NCBI RefSeq assembly: GCF_018129405.1
Contig: NZ_JAFCLP010000017.1
Location: forward strand, 107,030-171,029
Direction: 5' to 3'
Length of the DNA stretch: 64,000 bases
Source of the DNA: Bradyrhizobium iriomotense
Lineage (GTDB): Bacteria; Pseudomonadota; Alphaproteobacteria; Rhizobiales; Xanthobacteraceae
Shown: one piece after another, positions 16,468 to 26,646 of the stretch
Layout: every line of letters begins with the position of its first letter
How positions within the stretch are numbered: position 1 is the first letter of the stretch
The notes under the pieces: model-generated
Told to the model about the DNA's origin: nothing
What the model saw: only the letters and a program-made list of their open reading frames with translations
The model's database searches: none
Made by a program: the position numbers and the translations under genes

Positions 16468-17736
16468 ATGGTCGGTCCGTCGGATTTGCCGGTAGCGATC
16501 GTGGGGGCAGGGCCCTTCGGCCTCTCGGTTGCAGCACATTTGCGGTCCCGTGGTGTACGGTTTCGGATCTTTGGTACGCCCATGCATCGGTGGCGGGCGC
16601 AGATGCCGCTCGGTATGTTTCTGAAGTCGGAATGGGAGGCCTCGAGCATATCCGATCCGGCCGGGCGTTACACTCTGCGGCAATTCTGCGCAGAGGCACG
16701 GCTGCCCTACGGGAAAACTCCGCTTCCGCTTGACACGTTCACCAGATACGCAATGGCATTTCAGCAGCATCTGGTTCCGATGGTTGAAGACGTATTGGTG
16801 ACAGCGGTCGACAGGAAGCCCGACTGCTTTGACCTGCGACTTGCGACCGGGGAGCGGCTCGGGGCGAATAGTGTCGTGATCGCGACGGGCTTGTCACATG
16901 CCGAGTACGTTCCGCAGGAATTGACGCAGCTGCCGGCGCAGTTGCGCTCGCACAGCAGCGCGCACCGCGATCTGAGCTTGTTCAAAGGTCGCGACGTCGT
17001 CGTTGTCGGCGCAGGACAGTCGGCTCTCGAGACTGCCGCTCTGTTGAACGAGGCGCAGGCAAGAGTATCCCTTTTCGTGCGTGGGTCGTCGATCAGCTGG
17101 AATGAGACTCCCTTGCCAGATCAGCGTTCACTCTCGCAACGGTTGCGCCGACCAGCGTCACCACTGGGATCCGGGCTTAAGACGTGGTTCTGCGCAAATG
17201 CGCCGATGCTGTTCTATTACCTGCCTCAGCGAACCCGTCTCACTATCGTGCGGGGTGACAAGACGCACGAAATGCTGCTGGGGCCCGCCGGCGCATGGTG
17301 GCTTCGGGAGCGGGTGCTGGGGCGCATTCCGATCTTGCTCGGCCAATCCTTGCTAGGAGTGGCGGCGATCGGCGGGAAGGCAGTTCTCCACGTTACCGGA
17401 CCAGATGGAAGGTCACTCGATCTCGCTGCCGATCACATCATCGCAGCGACAGGCTTTCGATTTGCCGCCCGCTCGCTGCCGTTTCTCAGCGAACCATTGC
17501 TGCGCGATCTGCGCTGCGTCGAGCAGGTGCCCATACTGTCCCCCCACTTCGAGTCCTCCGTTCCAGGCCTATATTTCACTGGAATCGCGAGCGCCTATAA
17601 TTTTGGGTCGGTAATGCGCTTCCTGTGCGGATGCCAATACACGGCCGAACGCATCTGCGACCATCTTGGCGGAAGGCAAGTGTCCTCTCGTTCACCCTAC
17701 GGGGTAACGTCCGAGCGCAACCCGAAAGTCTCATGA
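16468..17736 (+). CDS. FAD/NAD(P)-binding oxidoreductase (flavin monooxygenase-like)
   Basis: A 422-aa two-dinucleotide-domain flavoprotein. The FAD motif GAGPFG is at 13-18, the NAD(P) motif GAGQSA at 181-186 and the ATG motif IATGLSH near 138. The layout resembles flavin-containing monooxygenases and lysine/ornithine N-hydroxylases. The substrate is unknown. It precedes an ATP-grasp ligase by 13 bases, so the two form a pair that may modify a substituent on the polysaccharide or an unrelated small molecule. Confidence 0.82.
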   Translation: MVGPSDLPVAIVGAGPFGLSVAAHLRSRGVRFRIFGTPMHRWRAQMPLGMFLKSEWEASSISDPAGRYTLRQFCAEARLPYGKTPLPLDTFTRYAMAFQQHLVPMVEDVLVTAVDRKPDCFDLRLATGERLGANSVVIATGLSHAEYVPQELTQLPAQLRSHSSAHRDLSLFKGRDVVVVGAGQSALETAALLNEAQARVSLFVRGSSISWNETPLPDQRSLSQRLRRPASPLGSGLKTWFCANAPMLFYYLPQRTRLTIVRGDKTHEMLLGPAGAWWLRERVLGRIPILLGQSLLGVAAIGGKAVLHVTGPDGRSLDLAADHIIAATGFRFAARSLPFLSEPLLRDLRCVEQVPILSPHFESSVPGLYFTGIASAYNFGSVMRFLCGCQYTAERICDHLGGRQVSSRSPYGVTSERNPKVS

Positions 17737-17749
17737 CGGGGTAGCGAAC

Positions 17750-19090
17750 ATGACCGCGCCGGTCCCTGTACTCATTTTGAAGACGGGGTGTTATCCCGTT
17801 CATTACGGCGGGCTCGGCATAATTCGAAGCCTTGGACGGTTGGGGATACCCGTATACACGGTTGCCGAAGATCACCTGGCCCCGGCGGGGATTTCCAGAT
17901 ACCTGACAGGAAGGTATGTTTGGAACGCCGGTCACCTGCCAAAGGAGGAGATGCTTGATAGGTTGGCGAGGATCGGCGAAAAGCTCAAAAAGCCCACGAT
18001 TCTCGTTCCTACTGATGATCTGGGGGCGATCCTGATCGCCGAAGAGGCCGCCACGCTGCGACAGTGGTTCGTATTTCCCGACATATCGGCTGGCATGCCG
18101 CGGAATCTAGCGAACAAAGAGATGCTGTACGCGCTTTGCCGCCAGATAGGCGTGCCATGTCCGAGCACGCTATGCCCCACGTCGATCGCAGACGTATGTC
18201 AATTTGCCGAATTCGCGAGCTTCCCGATCGTCGTTAAAGCCGCGGCGGCATGGCTGAATCCCGAGGTGAGAGTATCCATTGTTCACACAGTACGGGAGCT
18301 TGTCGACATTTGGCATCAGATAGGAAATTCGAAACAGCCGAACCTGCTCCTCCAGGAATACATTCCCGGTGGAGAGGACTGGTTCTTCCACGGCTACTGC
18401 AATGGCGCATCGGATTGCCTGGCGAGTTTCACGGGTATCAAACTGCGGTCATATCCTCCACACGCTGGTGTCACGACGCTAGGAAGATCCGTAACCAACG
18501 ACGTTCTGCTCCGTCAGGCCGAGGAGCTGCTCAAGTTGATATCCTATGCGGGCATAATGGATTTGGATTATCGCTTGGACAAGCGAGATGGACAATACAA
18601 GCTTCTGGACTTCAATCCGCGCATTGGAGCGCAGTTTCGCCTGTTCGTGGACGGCAATGGCCTCGATGTCGTGCGAGCGCTCTACCGTGATCTCACCGGA
18701 CGGAACGTGCGCCGCTCGAGTCAGGTCGAGGGACGCATTTTTGTCGTAGAGCCGTACGATCTCTGTGCCTGCGTGAACTATTGTTGGCGAGGCGAACTGT
18801 CGGCCACCTCCTGCTTAGCTTCGTTGAAGGGTCACAAGGAGTTCGCCTGGTTCAGCTGGGATGACCCGCTGCCCTTCCTGATTGCTTGGGCTCGCCTTGC
18901 CACCCGAGCCGTTGGCAAAACAATCCGGACTGGATGGATCAAGTGCAAGGTCGCCTGCCAAACAGCGGGCGTGGCTCGCGAGCGTAAGCCTGATCAGTTG
19001 GTGTCACTCCGGCGGAACGGGTTATGGGCCCGCTTCATCTCGCTCGGCGGTGGACTATGGCACTATCTGGCGCGTCCGTGGTGGGACTAG
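17750..19090 (+). CDS. ATP-grasp carboxylate-amine ligase-like protein
   Basis: A 446-aa ATP-grasp protein. The N-terminal domain (VLILKTGCYPVHYGGLGIIR) resembles the PreATP-grasp fold of D-aspartate-ligase-like proteins. FPIVVKAAAAW, LLLQEYIPGGEDW and YKLLDFNPRIGAQFR give the ATP and magnesium sites (Asp and Asn in DFNPRIG). Such enzymes join a carboxylate to an amine with ATP. In an exopolysaccharide locus it might add an amino acid to a uronic acid; this is inference. About 100 C-terminal residues after the ATP-grasp fold are unassigned. Confidence 0.8.
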   Translation: MTAPVPVLILKTGCYPVHYGGLGIIRSLGRLGIPVYTVAEDHLAPAGISRYLTGRYVWNAGHLPKEEMLDRLARIGEKLKKPTILVPTDDLGAILIAEEAATLRQWFVFPDISAGMPRNLANKEMLYALCRQIGVPCPSTLCPTSIADVCQFAEFASFPIVVKAAAAWLNPEVRVSIVHTVRELVDIWHQIGNSKQPNLLLQEYIPGGEDWFFHGYCNGASDCLASFTGIKLRSYPPHAGVTTLGRSVTNDVLLRQAEELLKLISYAGIMDLDYRLDKRDGQYKLLDFNPRIGAQFRLFVDGNGLDVVRALYRDLTGRNVRRSSQVEGRIFVVEPYDLCACVNYCWRGELSATSCLASLKGHKEFAWFSWDDPLPFLIAWARLATRAVGKTIRTGWIKCKVACQTAGVARERKPDQLVSLRRNGLWARFISLGGGLWHYLARPWWD

Positions 19091-19172
19091 CGAATCGCCT
19101 GTGATTCAGCGCTTCCGGTGCTTCGCGGCACCGGGGTCCATTTGGAATGCCGAGGAACAGGCCGCGCGCCGG

Positions 19173-20171
19173 CTATTCGGCGGCGATCGGATGCGGCTTC
19201 TCCTCGCGCAATCGGCGCACCTCGTCGTGGTGGAAAAATGCGACAGTTGGCTTCAGTCCGTCTTGCAGCCGGATGGCTGGTTGCCAGCCCAATTCCCTCC
19301 TGGCGAGGGAGAGATCCGGTCGACGTTGCCTTGGATCGTCGCGAGGCAACGGCAAATGGACGAGTTTTGACGAGGAGCCGGTTTCCGCGAGCACCAGTTC
19401 CGCGAGTTCTCGAATTGTAAATTCTCTATCATTTCCTAGATTGACCGGTCCGGTGAACGAAGCTCGACTGTCCATCAGCCGCACCAGGCCATCGATCAAG
19501 TCGTCTACGTAGCAGAATGAGCGAGTTTGGTTGCCCTCACCGTATAGCGTAATTGGCTCGTCGCTGAGCGCCTGAATAATGAAGTTGGAAACGACTCGAC
19601 CGTCGGCCCTATGCATCCGCGGCCCGTATGTATTGAAGATGCGAGCGATCTTGATGTCGACGCCGCACTGTCGGTGATAATCGAAGAACAACGTCTCAGC
19701 GCAACGCTTTCCTTCATCATAGCAGGACCGGGGGCCAATGGGGTTCACATGGCCCCAATAATCCTCAGTTTGAGGATGAACGGCGGGATCGCCATAGACC
19801 TCGCTTGTCGAAGCCTGCAGAATTCGACATTTCAACCGCTTGGCGAGGCCCAACATGTTTATCGCGCCGTGTACCGACGTCTTTGTGGTTTGCACCGGAT
19901 CGTGCTGGTATTGGACCGGCGATGCGGGGCAGGCCAAATTGTAGATTTCGTCGACCTCGACGTGCAAGGGAAAGGTGATATCGTGACGCAGAAATTCAAA
20001 TCTCGCGTTTGAGTGCAAATGCTCAATATTGTGCTTGGTCCCCGTGAAGAGATTGTCCACGCATACAACCTCATGACCGTCAGAGAGCAGTCGGTCGATT
20101 AGATGAGAGCCCAAAAAGCCGGCTCCTCCGGTGACGAGAACGCGTTTGCAGCTGTCATAATTGCGTCGCAT
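19173..20171 (-). CDS. uxs: UDP-glucuronate decarboxylase (UDP-xylose synthase)
   Basis: A 332-aa extended SDR. The NAD motif GGAGFLGS is at 15-22, and [15 protein letters not shown] at 78-92 is diagnostic of UDP-glucuronate decarboxylases. Catalytic STSEVYGDP lies at 121-129 and SCYDEGKR with Tyr151 and Lys155. The reaction is UDP-glucuronate to UDP-xylose, so the polymer may contain a pentose. Arg residues expected in the active site appear in the NTYGPRM region. It is transcribed in the same direction as the OPX gene, 92 bases downstream of it. Confidence 0.9.
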   Translation of the reverse strand: MRRNYDSCKRVLVTGGAGFLGSHLIDRLLSDGHEVVCVDNLFTGTKHNIEHLHSNARFEFLRHDITFPLHVEVDEIYNLACPASPVQYQHDPVQTTKTSVHGAINMLGLAKRLKCRILQASTSEVYGDPAVHPQTEDYWGHVNPIGPRSCYDEGKRCAETLFFDYHRQCGVDIKIARIFNTYGPRMHRADGRVVSNFIIQALSDEPITLYGEGNQTRSFCYVDDLIDGLVRLMDSRASFTGPVNLGNDREFTIRELAELVLAETGSSSKLVHLPLPRDDPRQRRPDLSLARRELGWQPAIRLQDGLKPTVAFFHHDEVRRLREEKPHPIAAE

Positions 20172-20263
20172 AACAATCGCCTTTCGAAATTAACATGCCG
20201 ACGCCGTACTGAGCCAGCATTCCAATTGCCAAGAATTGCATTCCGGAGTTGCGGCAGGCCGCG

Positions 20264-21625
20264 CTATCTCGTCCCAACACGCAGCGAACCGTCCCCGGCC
20301 ACATCGCTCCGGGCCATTCCTGATGGGACGCTTGAATTGGTTAGTTTGCGGGGAGGCAGGTCAGGACCGTCCTGGTATCGCAGGGTGATCTCGACGGCGT
20401 CGCCCGGCTGCAGCTCGGTATCTTCAGTCGCGACAATTCGTTCCCGCCCATTCTCGCTCTTTCTGACGATGATGATGTCGGTTTGATTGGCGGCTCCTCT
20501 GACGAGTTGTGATCTCACCATCGCGGTGTACTGAAGCTTTTCGCCGACGCCCTGCAGCTTCTCGCGGAGCTGGTTGAGCTTAGCGCTGGTGTCTTGCAAC
20601 TCGCGGAGCAGGTCGAGCCTCCGCTGGTCATCGAGTCTCTGCAGCCTTCTGGTGAGGTCTTCCTGTTGCTTTTTGACCTGCAGCAGTTGCGCCGAGGTTT
20701 GCAATCTCCGCGTTGACGACAGCAGAACCGCGCGGCGCGCATCCGTAACGCGGGGGCTCGTCAACGATCCCTTGCCGAACAGATCGGTTGTTTTCTGCAG
20801 TTCTTCAAGGTCCGACTGAAATCCCTCCTCCTCCTTTTTTTGCTGCTCTGACAGCACGCGGACCTCTTCGTCTCCCTGTCGGACACCGCGCTGAAGGAAC
20901 GCCTTTTCCTGTTGATAGTCACTCTGCTTCGTCTTTAGATATTCCGTCTCGGCATGGATTATTTCCGAAATCGCCGATCGGGGTATGGGCACGTTCGTCA
21001 AAATGCCCGGAGTGATCTGCGCACCCTCTCCAAGCTCGCTCTTGATGCGCCACATGCGCGCCTGTTCCTTGGCGAACTCCGTCCAAAGCGATCCATACTC
21101 GCTTCTCAAGTCCGCGGACTCGAGATACGGGTTATTCATTCGGGCATGCATGATGTCGTAGCCGCCTGCCAAGGCGATGAGTTGGCGTGCGGTAATGAAA
21201 GGACGGTAAGGGTACTCACCCGGTTTTGACACGTCCCCGTTGGCGTATACCGGCCGGTAGTCCACCACGGTCGCCGTGACCTCATCTGCGCCTATCACGA
21301 TGACCATCTCGCGGCCATCCGATGTCCTCTGGCGAAACACCTTGCTGGCCAGTGCGGCCCCGATTTTGGCTCGGAGCTGCGGCAGTGGCAGGCCGGCTAC
21401 CGAAAGCGCTCCGACCAGCGGCAGCGAAATATTTCCGTCCATTTGTACGGCCGCACGGCTCCGCAATTCCGGTATGCCTGCCACCGCAACCTCGAGTACA
21501 TCTCCAACGCTTACGCAATATTCAGCCTTTGCCTGGGTGACGGAGATGGTCAGGCTTGCGGCTACCAAGCCCCATTTGATGCAGCGATCCAGGTTACTGA
21601 AGAGATCGATACGGAACGTGCTCAC
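20264..21625 (-). CDS. Polysaccharide export protein (OPX/ExoF-like)
   Basis: A 453-aa periplasmic polysaccharide export protein. A signal peptide (about 13-34, ending VTQAKAEY) is followed by a Poly_export domain (YCVSVGDVLEVAVAGIPELR), a SLBB-like segment (VYANGDVSKPGEYPYRPFIT), then a long coiled coil (about 190-390) and a C-terminal beta segment. The order matches ExoF-type proteins that pair with Wzc/ExoP. The GTG at 21625 has AAGGA 9 bases upstream; a TTG at 21670 would add 15 residues. The Wzc-like partner is at 23501 on the other strand. Confidence 0.85.
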   Translation of the reverse strand: MSTFRIDLFSNLDRCIKWGLVAASLTISVTQAKAEYCVSVGDVLEVAVAGIPELRSRAAVQMDGNISLPLVGALSVAGLPLPQLRAKIGAALASKVFRQRTSDGREMVIVIGADEVTATVVDYRPVYANGDVSKPGEYPYRPFITARQLIALAGGYDIMHARMNNPYLESADLRSEYGSLWTEFAKEQARMWRIKSELGEGAQITPGILTNVPIPRSAISEIIHAETEYLKTKQSDYQQEKAFLQRGVRQGDEEVRVLSEQQKKEEEGFQSDLEELQKTTDLFGKGSLTSPRVTDARRAVLLSSTRRLQTSAQLLQVKKQQEDLTRRLQRLDDQRRLDLLRELQDTSAKLNQLREKLQGVGEKLQYTAMVRSQLVRGAANQTDIIIVRKSENGRERIVATEDTELQPGDAVEITLRYQDGPDLPPRKLTNSSVPSGMARSDVAGDGSLRVGTR

Positions 21626-21921
21626 CAAGCGAAATCCTTTCAATCTGTTTTTGGGCGGACCTCCAGGCAACGATCCAGACAGCTGATCCGGAAGGCTAAC
21701 CTCGTTACTCGTTCCGCGCTGGGCCGTTCAGTCCCCTTCCTCGCTGCCAATCCATGGGTCCATTGGAGCAGGTGCCCGAGAGGATTGCTGCTCGAATTTA
21801 TTCCTGCAACGCCGCAGCTCAATGGACCATCATAGTTACCCATTTATAGGCAATTCCCATCCGGTGACTCGGACGGTACGGATTTAGAGGAGGGGACGAC
21901 GTCAGAGGGTCATGAAGTGCT

Positions 21922-23382
21922 ATGAATTATGCGTCCTTTGCCAAGCTTCCGGCACACTCGATCGAGTGCAACACCGCGATCCCACGCGCCGGTAGAGTGC
22001 GATTGGCGGCCCTGTTGGTCTTGGCAGCAGCTACCGAATTCCTACTCGTAGCCGTCGCGGCCTATTTGGCGGGCGCCATCCATCGGTCCTCGCCGGACCC
22101 GGCCAAGCACATTCCGGAAGCCCTTCTAATTGCCGCATTGAATTTGCTCGTTTCCATAGGCTTCCGGCAGTATTCCCGGATTCAGACGCAGCCCCGCCAC
22201 GTGTTCCTGTGGAACGGCGCCAGCGGCGTCTTCCTCGCATTCTCCCTCTTTCTCGCAGCGCTATTCCTTCTGAACATTGCCGAAAACTACTCGCGCGCGA
22301 CTGCCACGGCCCAGGCTGTGAGTGTCGGTCTTGCGGTGCTCTGCGTGCGAACAGTATGGTTCTCGTTACTCAAGACTGTCATTGCGGCGGGGGTAATCGA
22401 CGCCCGGCGCATCATTGTTATAGGCGACCCCAGTCACTGCTTGTCATTTTCGGCTCGGGCAACAGCCACCGGAATACGGACCATCGGCTCGTTCGAGTTT
22501 CCGACGACTCGCGCTCACTCGTCCTTCCGGGCGCACCCTGGCGCTATCCAAGTGCTGGCAGACGTGCGCCAACTGGTCGCGGATTGCCGTCGGCTCCGAG
22601 CCGATGACATTGTCATTTTCGTTTCACAGCAGGATGTTTCGCCGGGGCTGACGCTTGCGAGCGCGCTATCAGACCTCCCAGTCGATGTTCACGTTGTCCC
22701 CGCGGGATGGATCGATCTGATGCCTATGTCGCGGATTACTCAGCTCGGCAACATGGTGACGATGCGGATCTTCCAGTCACCCCTTACTCCGTTCAACAGA
22801 GCAGTTAAACGAGCATTCGACATCGTCGCCGCAATCACCGGGCTTGTTTTGACGAGCCCCGTCTTCGTCATCGTGCCGCTCGCAATTAAGCTCGATTCCC
22901 ATGGCCCGGTATTCTTTCGCCAGACGCGCCACGGCTACAACAATGAGCCCATTCGCGTGCTGAAATTCAGAACGATGGCCGTGATGGAGGAGGGCAACAA
23001 TTTCAGATCCGTAACCAGACACGATCCACGTGTGACCCGCTTAGGGCGCTTCTTGCGCCGCACCAATTTCGATGAACTTCCCCAGTTGTTCAATGTCCTG
23101 GTCGGCGACATGTCGCTCGTCGGCCCCCGTCCACATCCAACCGCGCAGAATGAGCTGTTCGCCGAGCTGATCTCGTCATTCTTCCGGCGCCACAACGTCA
23201 AGCCTGGCATTACGGGCTGGGCGCAGGTCAACGGGTATCGTGGCGACACCGATACCCTCGAGAAGATGCAGCGTCGTGTCGAGCATGATCTCTACTATAT
23301 CGACAACTGGTCGCTTCTTTTCGATCTGCGAATCGTCCTCCTCACGCTCTTCTCCAGGAAGGTCTACATGAACGCCTATTGA
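21922..23382 (+). CDS. Undecaprenyl-phosphate sugar phosphotransferase (WcaJ/ExoY-type priming enzyme)
   Basis: A 486-aa polyprenyl glycosylphosphotransferase that starts the repeat unit by moving a sugar phosphate to undecaprenyl phosphate. It has four N-terminal membrane segments (about 27-155), a central Rossmann-like region (about 165-280), a re-entrant helix and the C-terminal catalytic domain. Signatures KRAFDIVAAITGLVL, LKFRTM, DELPQLFNVL and DMSLVGPRP are all intact. The long N-terminal half groups it with WcaJ/PssZ-type enzymes rather than short ExoY. It is the first gene of the plus-strand group 21922-27972. Confidence 0.93.
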   Translation: MNYASFAKLPAHSIECNTAIPRAGRVRLAALLVLAAATEFLLVAVAAYLAGAIHRSSPDPAKHIPEALLIAALNLLVSIGFRQYSRIQTQPRHVFLWNGASGVFLAFSLFLAALFLLNIAENYSRATATAQAVSVGLAVLCVRTVWFSLLKTVIAAGVIDARRIIVIGDPSHCLSFSARATATGIRTIGSFEFPTTRAHSSFRAHPGAIQVLADVRQLVADCRRLRADDIVIFVSQQDVSPGLTLASALSDLPVDVHVVPAGWIDLMPMSRITQLGNMVTMRIFQSPLTPFNRAVKRAFDIVAAITGLVLTSPVFVIVPLAIKLDSHGPVFFRQTRHGYNNEPIRVLKFRTMAVMEEGNNFRSVTRHDPRVTRLGRFLRRTNFDELPQLFNVLVGDMSLVGPRPHPTAQNELFAELISSFFRRHNVKPGITGWAQVNGYRGDTDTLEKMQRRVEHDLYYIDNWSLLFDLRIVLLTLFSRKVYMNAY

Positions 23383-23500
23383 GAACTCCAAGGAAGGCAA
23401 ATGCTCCGCCGATACGGCGTAATGTGAGGCGATACCATTCGCTGGCGTAGTTGTCGTCATCCGGCCAGGTTCACCCGAACTGTTGTCGTGGTCTCCCGAT

Positions 23501-25336
23501 ATGCTGCACGTTGGAACAAACAGTCGTGTTACAAGCCGCCGGAGCGCTCCCGAGCATGTGCTGTCTTCGGCCGAATTTGTCGCTGCATGCAAGACGTTCG
23601 TCCGTCGCCAGATGCCAATTCTGATAACTGTGCCGCTCCTGTGCGTCGCCATCGCACTGCTGTACCTCGCTGTCGCGACGCCCAAGTTTACCGCCGAGGC
23701 TTTGCTTCTCGTTGAACCCAAGCGAACTGACCAGCCGACCCCAAGCGGCGGAGATGCCGGATCCCAGGTGCCGATCCTGGATAGCCAGGTGGAGATCCTG
23801 AAATCCGAAAAGATTGCGCTTTCGATCATCCACGATCTTCAATTGACAACGGATCCAGAATTCGTCGGCTACGGTAGTGGCGTGCTCGGAAGAACCATGG
23901 AACTAATTTCGCGGATTTTCGGATCGGGGCAAGATACGGAATTTTCGCGTACCCGCCGCGCCCTGGAACGATTTGATCGCAGGCTCACGGTTAAGCGTAT
24001 CGGTTTCACCTACGCCATCAGTATTCAGTTTGAATCGCCCCGTCCCGAACGCGCGGCCGAGATCGCCAATGCAGTCGCTCGGGGATACACGGCTGATCAG
24101 ATGGAAGCGAATTATGAATCAGCTCGCATAGCAACGGAGTGGCTTCAGGGTCGCGTAGATGCGCTGCACGACAAGGCATCTAGCGCCCAGAAGGCGGTGA
24201 CAGACCGAAAGACGGCGCAGCCGCCGACGAACCAAGCCCAGCTGGAGCTCCGCGACCTGGAAATCTCCGCGCAAGCCTACAGGCGGCTCTACGACACGTT
24301 CCTTCAACGCTACCTGGAGGCTGCCGAGCAGCAATCCTTCCCTGTTTCCCAGGGACGTCTGATGACCATCGCCTCGCCTCCAGTGAGGCCGAGCTCACCC
24401 AAAACGTTCCTCATACTTGCCATCTCGATCGCCGGTGGGATTGTTGCCGGAGTTGGCCTCGGGTTGTTGCGTGATGTTTCTGACCAGACCTTCCGTACGC
24501 GCGACAAGGTGCTGGCGGAACTTCAGGCAGACTGCATCGGAATCATCCCCGCAGCTATCCCGGAAGGTCCGGTGAGCGGCCCGCGAAACCCGAAAGCGAT
24601 TCCAACTCGGGCAAAATCAAGGACCATTGTTTGCTCCGACAGCCTCATACGGAACATCGCTGACGCGCCACGATCGCACTTCAGTGAGTCGTTCCGGGCC
24701 GTCAAGCTCGCAGTCGACGTCATGACACGCGGCGGAAAGCGGCTCCAGGTCATCGGCGTCACATCGGCGCTCCCCAACGAAGGAAAGTCGACGGTGGCCG
24801 CGTCTTTGGCGCAACTCATGGCACAGGGGGGAGGGCGGACCATTCTACTTGATTGCGATCTACGAAATCCGTCGTTGTCATCCACGTTGGCCCCCAATGC
24901 CGCCTGGGGCATCCTCGACGTTACGTCTGGACGGGCCAAGCTGGACGACGCCACGTGGATCGATCCTGCTACACACCTGCACTTTCTTCCGGCCGCCAAC
25001 AGCTCGCAGCTGGCTTATACGAGCGAGGTGCTCGCGTCCGAGGAGATGGCGGCGCTATTCAAGACCCTGCGGGAGACCTACGAATGCGTGATCGTCGATC
25101 TCTCGCCGATTGCACCGTTTGTAGATGTCCGCACCGCTGCGCATCTCATGGATTCGTTTGTTTTCGTTATCGAATGGGGTCGCACAAGCATCGATGTGGT
25201 GAAAAAGAGCCTCGACGTAGCCGGTGACGTCTATGGCAACCTGATAGGCGTGACTCTCAACAAGGCCGACATGAATGCGCTTAAACGTTACGGGGAAGTC
25301 TTTGAGTCCTATCCCGAGCTCTATTCCCAAGAATAG
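23501..25336 (+). CDS. Wzc-like chain-length determinant/tyrosine autokinase
   Basis: A 611-aa BY-kinase of the Wzc/ExoP type. The Wzz domain occupies about 25-330 with membrane segments at about 38-58 and 300-325 and a coiled coil between them. The cytoplasmic kinase follows, with Walker A ALPNEGKST at about 424-432, Walker A' LLDCDLRNP and Walker B CVIVDLSPIAP. The C-terminus has three tyrosines in its last 16 residues (RYGEVFESYPELYSQE), a short tyrosine cluster. It governs polymer length and export with OPX. The ATG at 23501 is preferred over the TTG at 23483; neither has a strong ribosome site. Confidence 0.9.
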   Translation: MLHVGTNSRVTSRRSAPEHVLSSAEFVAACKTFVRRQMPILITVPLLCVAIALLYLAVATPKFTAEALLLVEPKRTDQPTPSGGDAGSQVPILDSQVEILKSEKIALSIIHDLQLTTDPEFVGYGSGVLGRTMELISRIFGSGQDTEFSRTRRALERFDRRLTVKRIGFTYAISIQFESPRPERAAEIANAVARGYTADQMEANYESARIATEWLQGRVDALHDKASSAQKAVTDRKTAQPPTNQAQLELRDLEISAQAYRRLYDTFLQRYLEAAEQQSFPVSQGRLMTIASPPVRPSSPKTFLILAISIAGGIVAGVGLGLLRDVSDQTFRTRDKVLAELQADCIGIIPAAIPEGPVSGPRNPKAIPTRAKSRTIVCSDSLIRNIADAPRSHFSESFRAVKLAVDVMTRGGKRLQVIGVTSALPNEGKSTVAASLAQLMAQGGGRTILLDCDLRNPSLSSTLAPNAAWGILDVTSGRAKLDDATWIDPATHLHFLPAANSSQLAYTSEVLASEEMAALFKTLRETYECVIVDLSPIAPFVDVRTAAHLMDSFVFVIEWGRTSIDVVKKSLDVAGDVYGNLIGVTLNKADMNALKRYGEVFESYPELYSQE

Positions 25337-25347
25337 GAGTCTTGTAA

Positions 25348-26553
25348 ATGACGGTCATGCCGCCCCTGTCGGCGAGTGCGACGTCAGCGAAACTGACTCG
25401 ACGCGTTGAAGTACGTCGCGGGGGAGTTCCGCCTGCGACCGGGGAGTCGCGTCCGAGTGCATCGGTGCTCGCTGCCCCAAGTCCAATCCATGTGTTTGTG
25501 GCCACGCCCTTCGGAGAGCGCGGCGAGGGAGGTATCGACCGCCTTGCGGACGAAATTACCTCGGCGATCGCCCGACGTAACGATCTCAATGTCCGGATTG
25601 CACGTTTGACTACCAGAGGTCGCGGCAGCCTTCTCTTCTCTCCCTTCGTACTTTCATGGGCCGCGGCACGCTTATGCGTGGCATCATGGCTCGGCAGGGT
25701 GAGTGTGCTCCACATCAACGCGGCCTCATATGGGAGCTTGTATCGAAAGGCGCTGCTTGCGGCCGTTGCGCGCCTGTTGGGCGTTCCGTACGTGGTTCAT
25801 CTTCACTCGGGAGCTTTCGACCAGTTTTGGCAATCGGCGGGGCCGTGGCTGGACCGGGTCATCGCAGGTTTTCTGCGCAACAGCGCTGCGATCATCGTGC
25901 TTGGGCGGTATTGGAGCGAGCTCATAGACCGCCGTCTCCCTGGGATGGAAGGCAAAGTCGTGATCCTGCCGAATGCGACCGCATCCGTCGCAACAGCGGC
26001 GGAGAAGGCGAAGGATGGGCGGGTACGGATCTCCTTCTTTGGAAAACTGGGAGAGATGAAGGGCACTCCGCAGCTGATTGAAGCACTCGCCTCCTTGCGC
26101 GACCGGTCCGATTGGACCGCCACGCTGGCGGGACACGGAGACGTGGCCGGCACGCGCGCAAAGCTGGAAGAGTTGCGGATTGCGGATCGCGTCTCGGTGC
26201 CTGGTTGGCTTGCTCCTGCGGCGATTGCCGATCTCCTGCGCCGGACGGACATTCTGGTGCAGCCGTCATTCATTGACAATCTGCCGATGGCCATCCTCGA
26301 GGCGTTTGCTCAAGGGATTCCAGTCGTGGCAACTCCGGTTGGCGTGGTGCCGGACGTCATTGCACAGAATGTCAATGGGCTCCTCGTCCAACCCGGCGAC
26401 GTGCGAGGGCTGTCGGACGCGTTGGCTGAACTGATCGGCAATCCGGCTCTTCGGCAGCGCCTTGGCGCTTCGGCACGGCGCGATCACGCAGCCCGGTACG
26501 AAATGAATGGTTACCTTTCGCGGCTCGCGGAGATTTGGCGCTACGCCGTATAA
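25348..26553 (+). CDS. Glycosyltransferase family 4
   Basis: A 401-aa GT-B retaining glycosyltransferase. About 40 low-complexity N-terminal residues precede the first Rossmann half (IHVFVATPFGERGEGGIDRL). The donor-side motif is EAFAQGIPVVATPVG with the E-x7-E pattern after DNLPMA. AGGAG precedes the ATG at 25348 and the gene follows wzc by 11 bases, so they share an operon. It adds an unidentified sugar to the lipid-linked repeat unit on the cytoplasmic face. Confidence 0.9.
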   Translation: MTVMPPLSASATSAKLTRRVEVRRGGVPPATGESRPSASVLAAPSPIHVFVATPFGERGEGGIDRLADEITSAIARRNDLNVRIARLTTRGRGSLLFSPFVLSWAAARLCVASWLGRVSVLHINAASYGSLYRKALLAAVARLLGVPYVVHLHSGAFDQFWQSAGPWLDRVIAGFLRNSAAIIVLGRYWSELIDRRLPGMEGKVVILPNATASVATAAEKAKDGRVRISFFGKLGEMKGTPQLIEALASLRDRSDWTATLAGHGDVAGTRAKLEELRIADRVSVPGWLAPAAIADLLRRTDILVQPSFIDNLPMAILEAFAQGIPVVATPVGVVPDVIAQNVNGLLVQPGDVRGLSDALAELIGNPALRQRLGASARRDHAARYEMNGYLSRLAEIWRYAV

Positions 26554-26646
26554 TTGGTCGTCACGCGCTTCCTTTTTCTCGTGGAGCCCATTGGGGCAGC
26601 GCGTCGATCACGTTCAGGCGGCTCGCCATCCGGAAGGATGCGCTTT

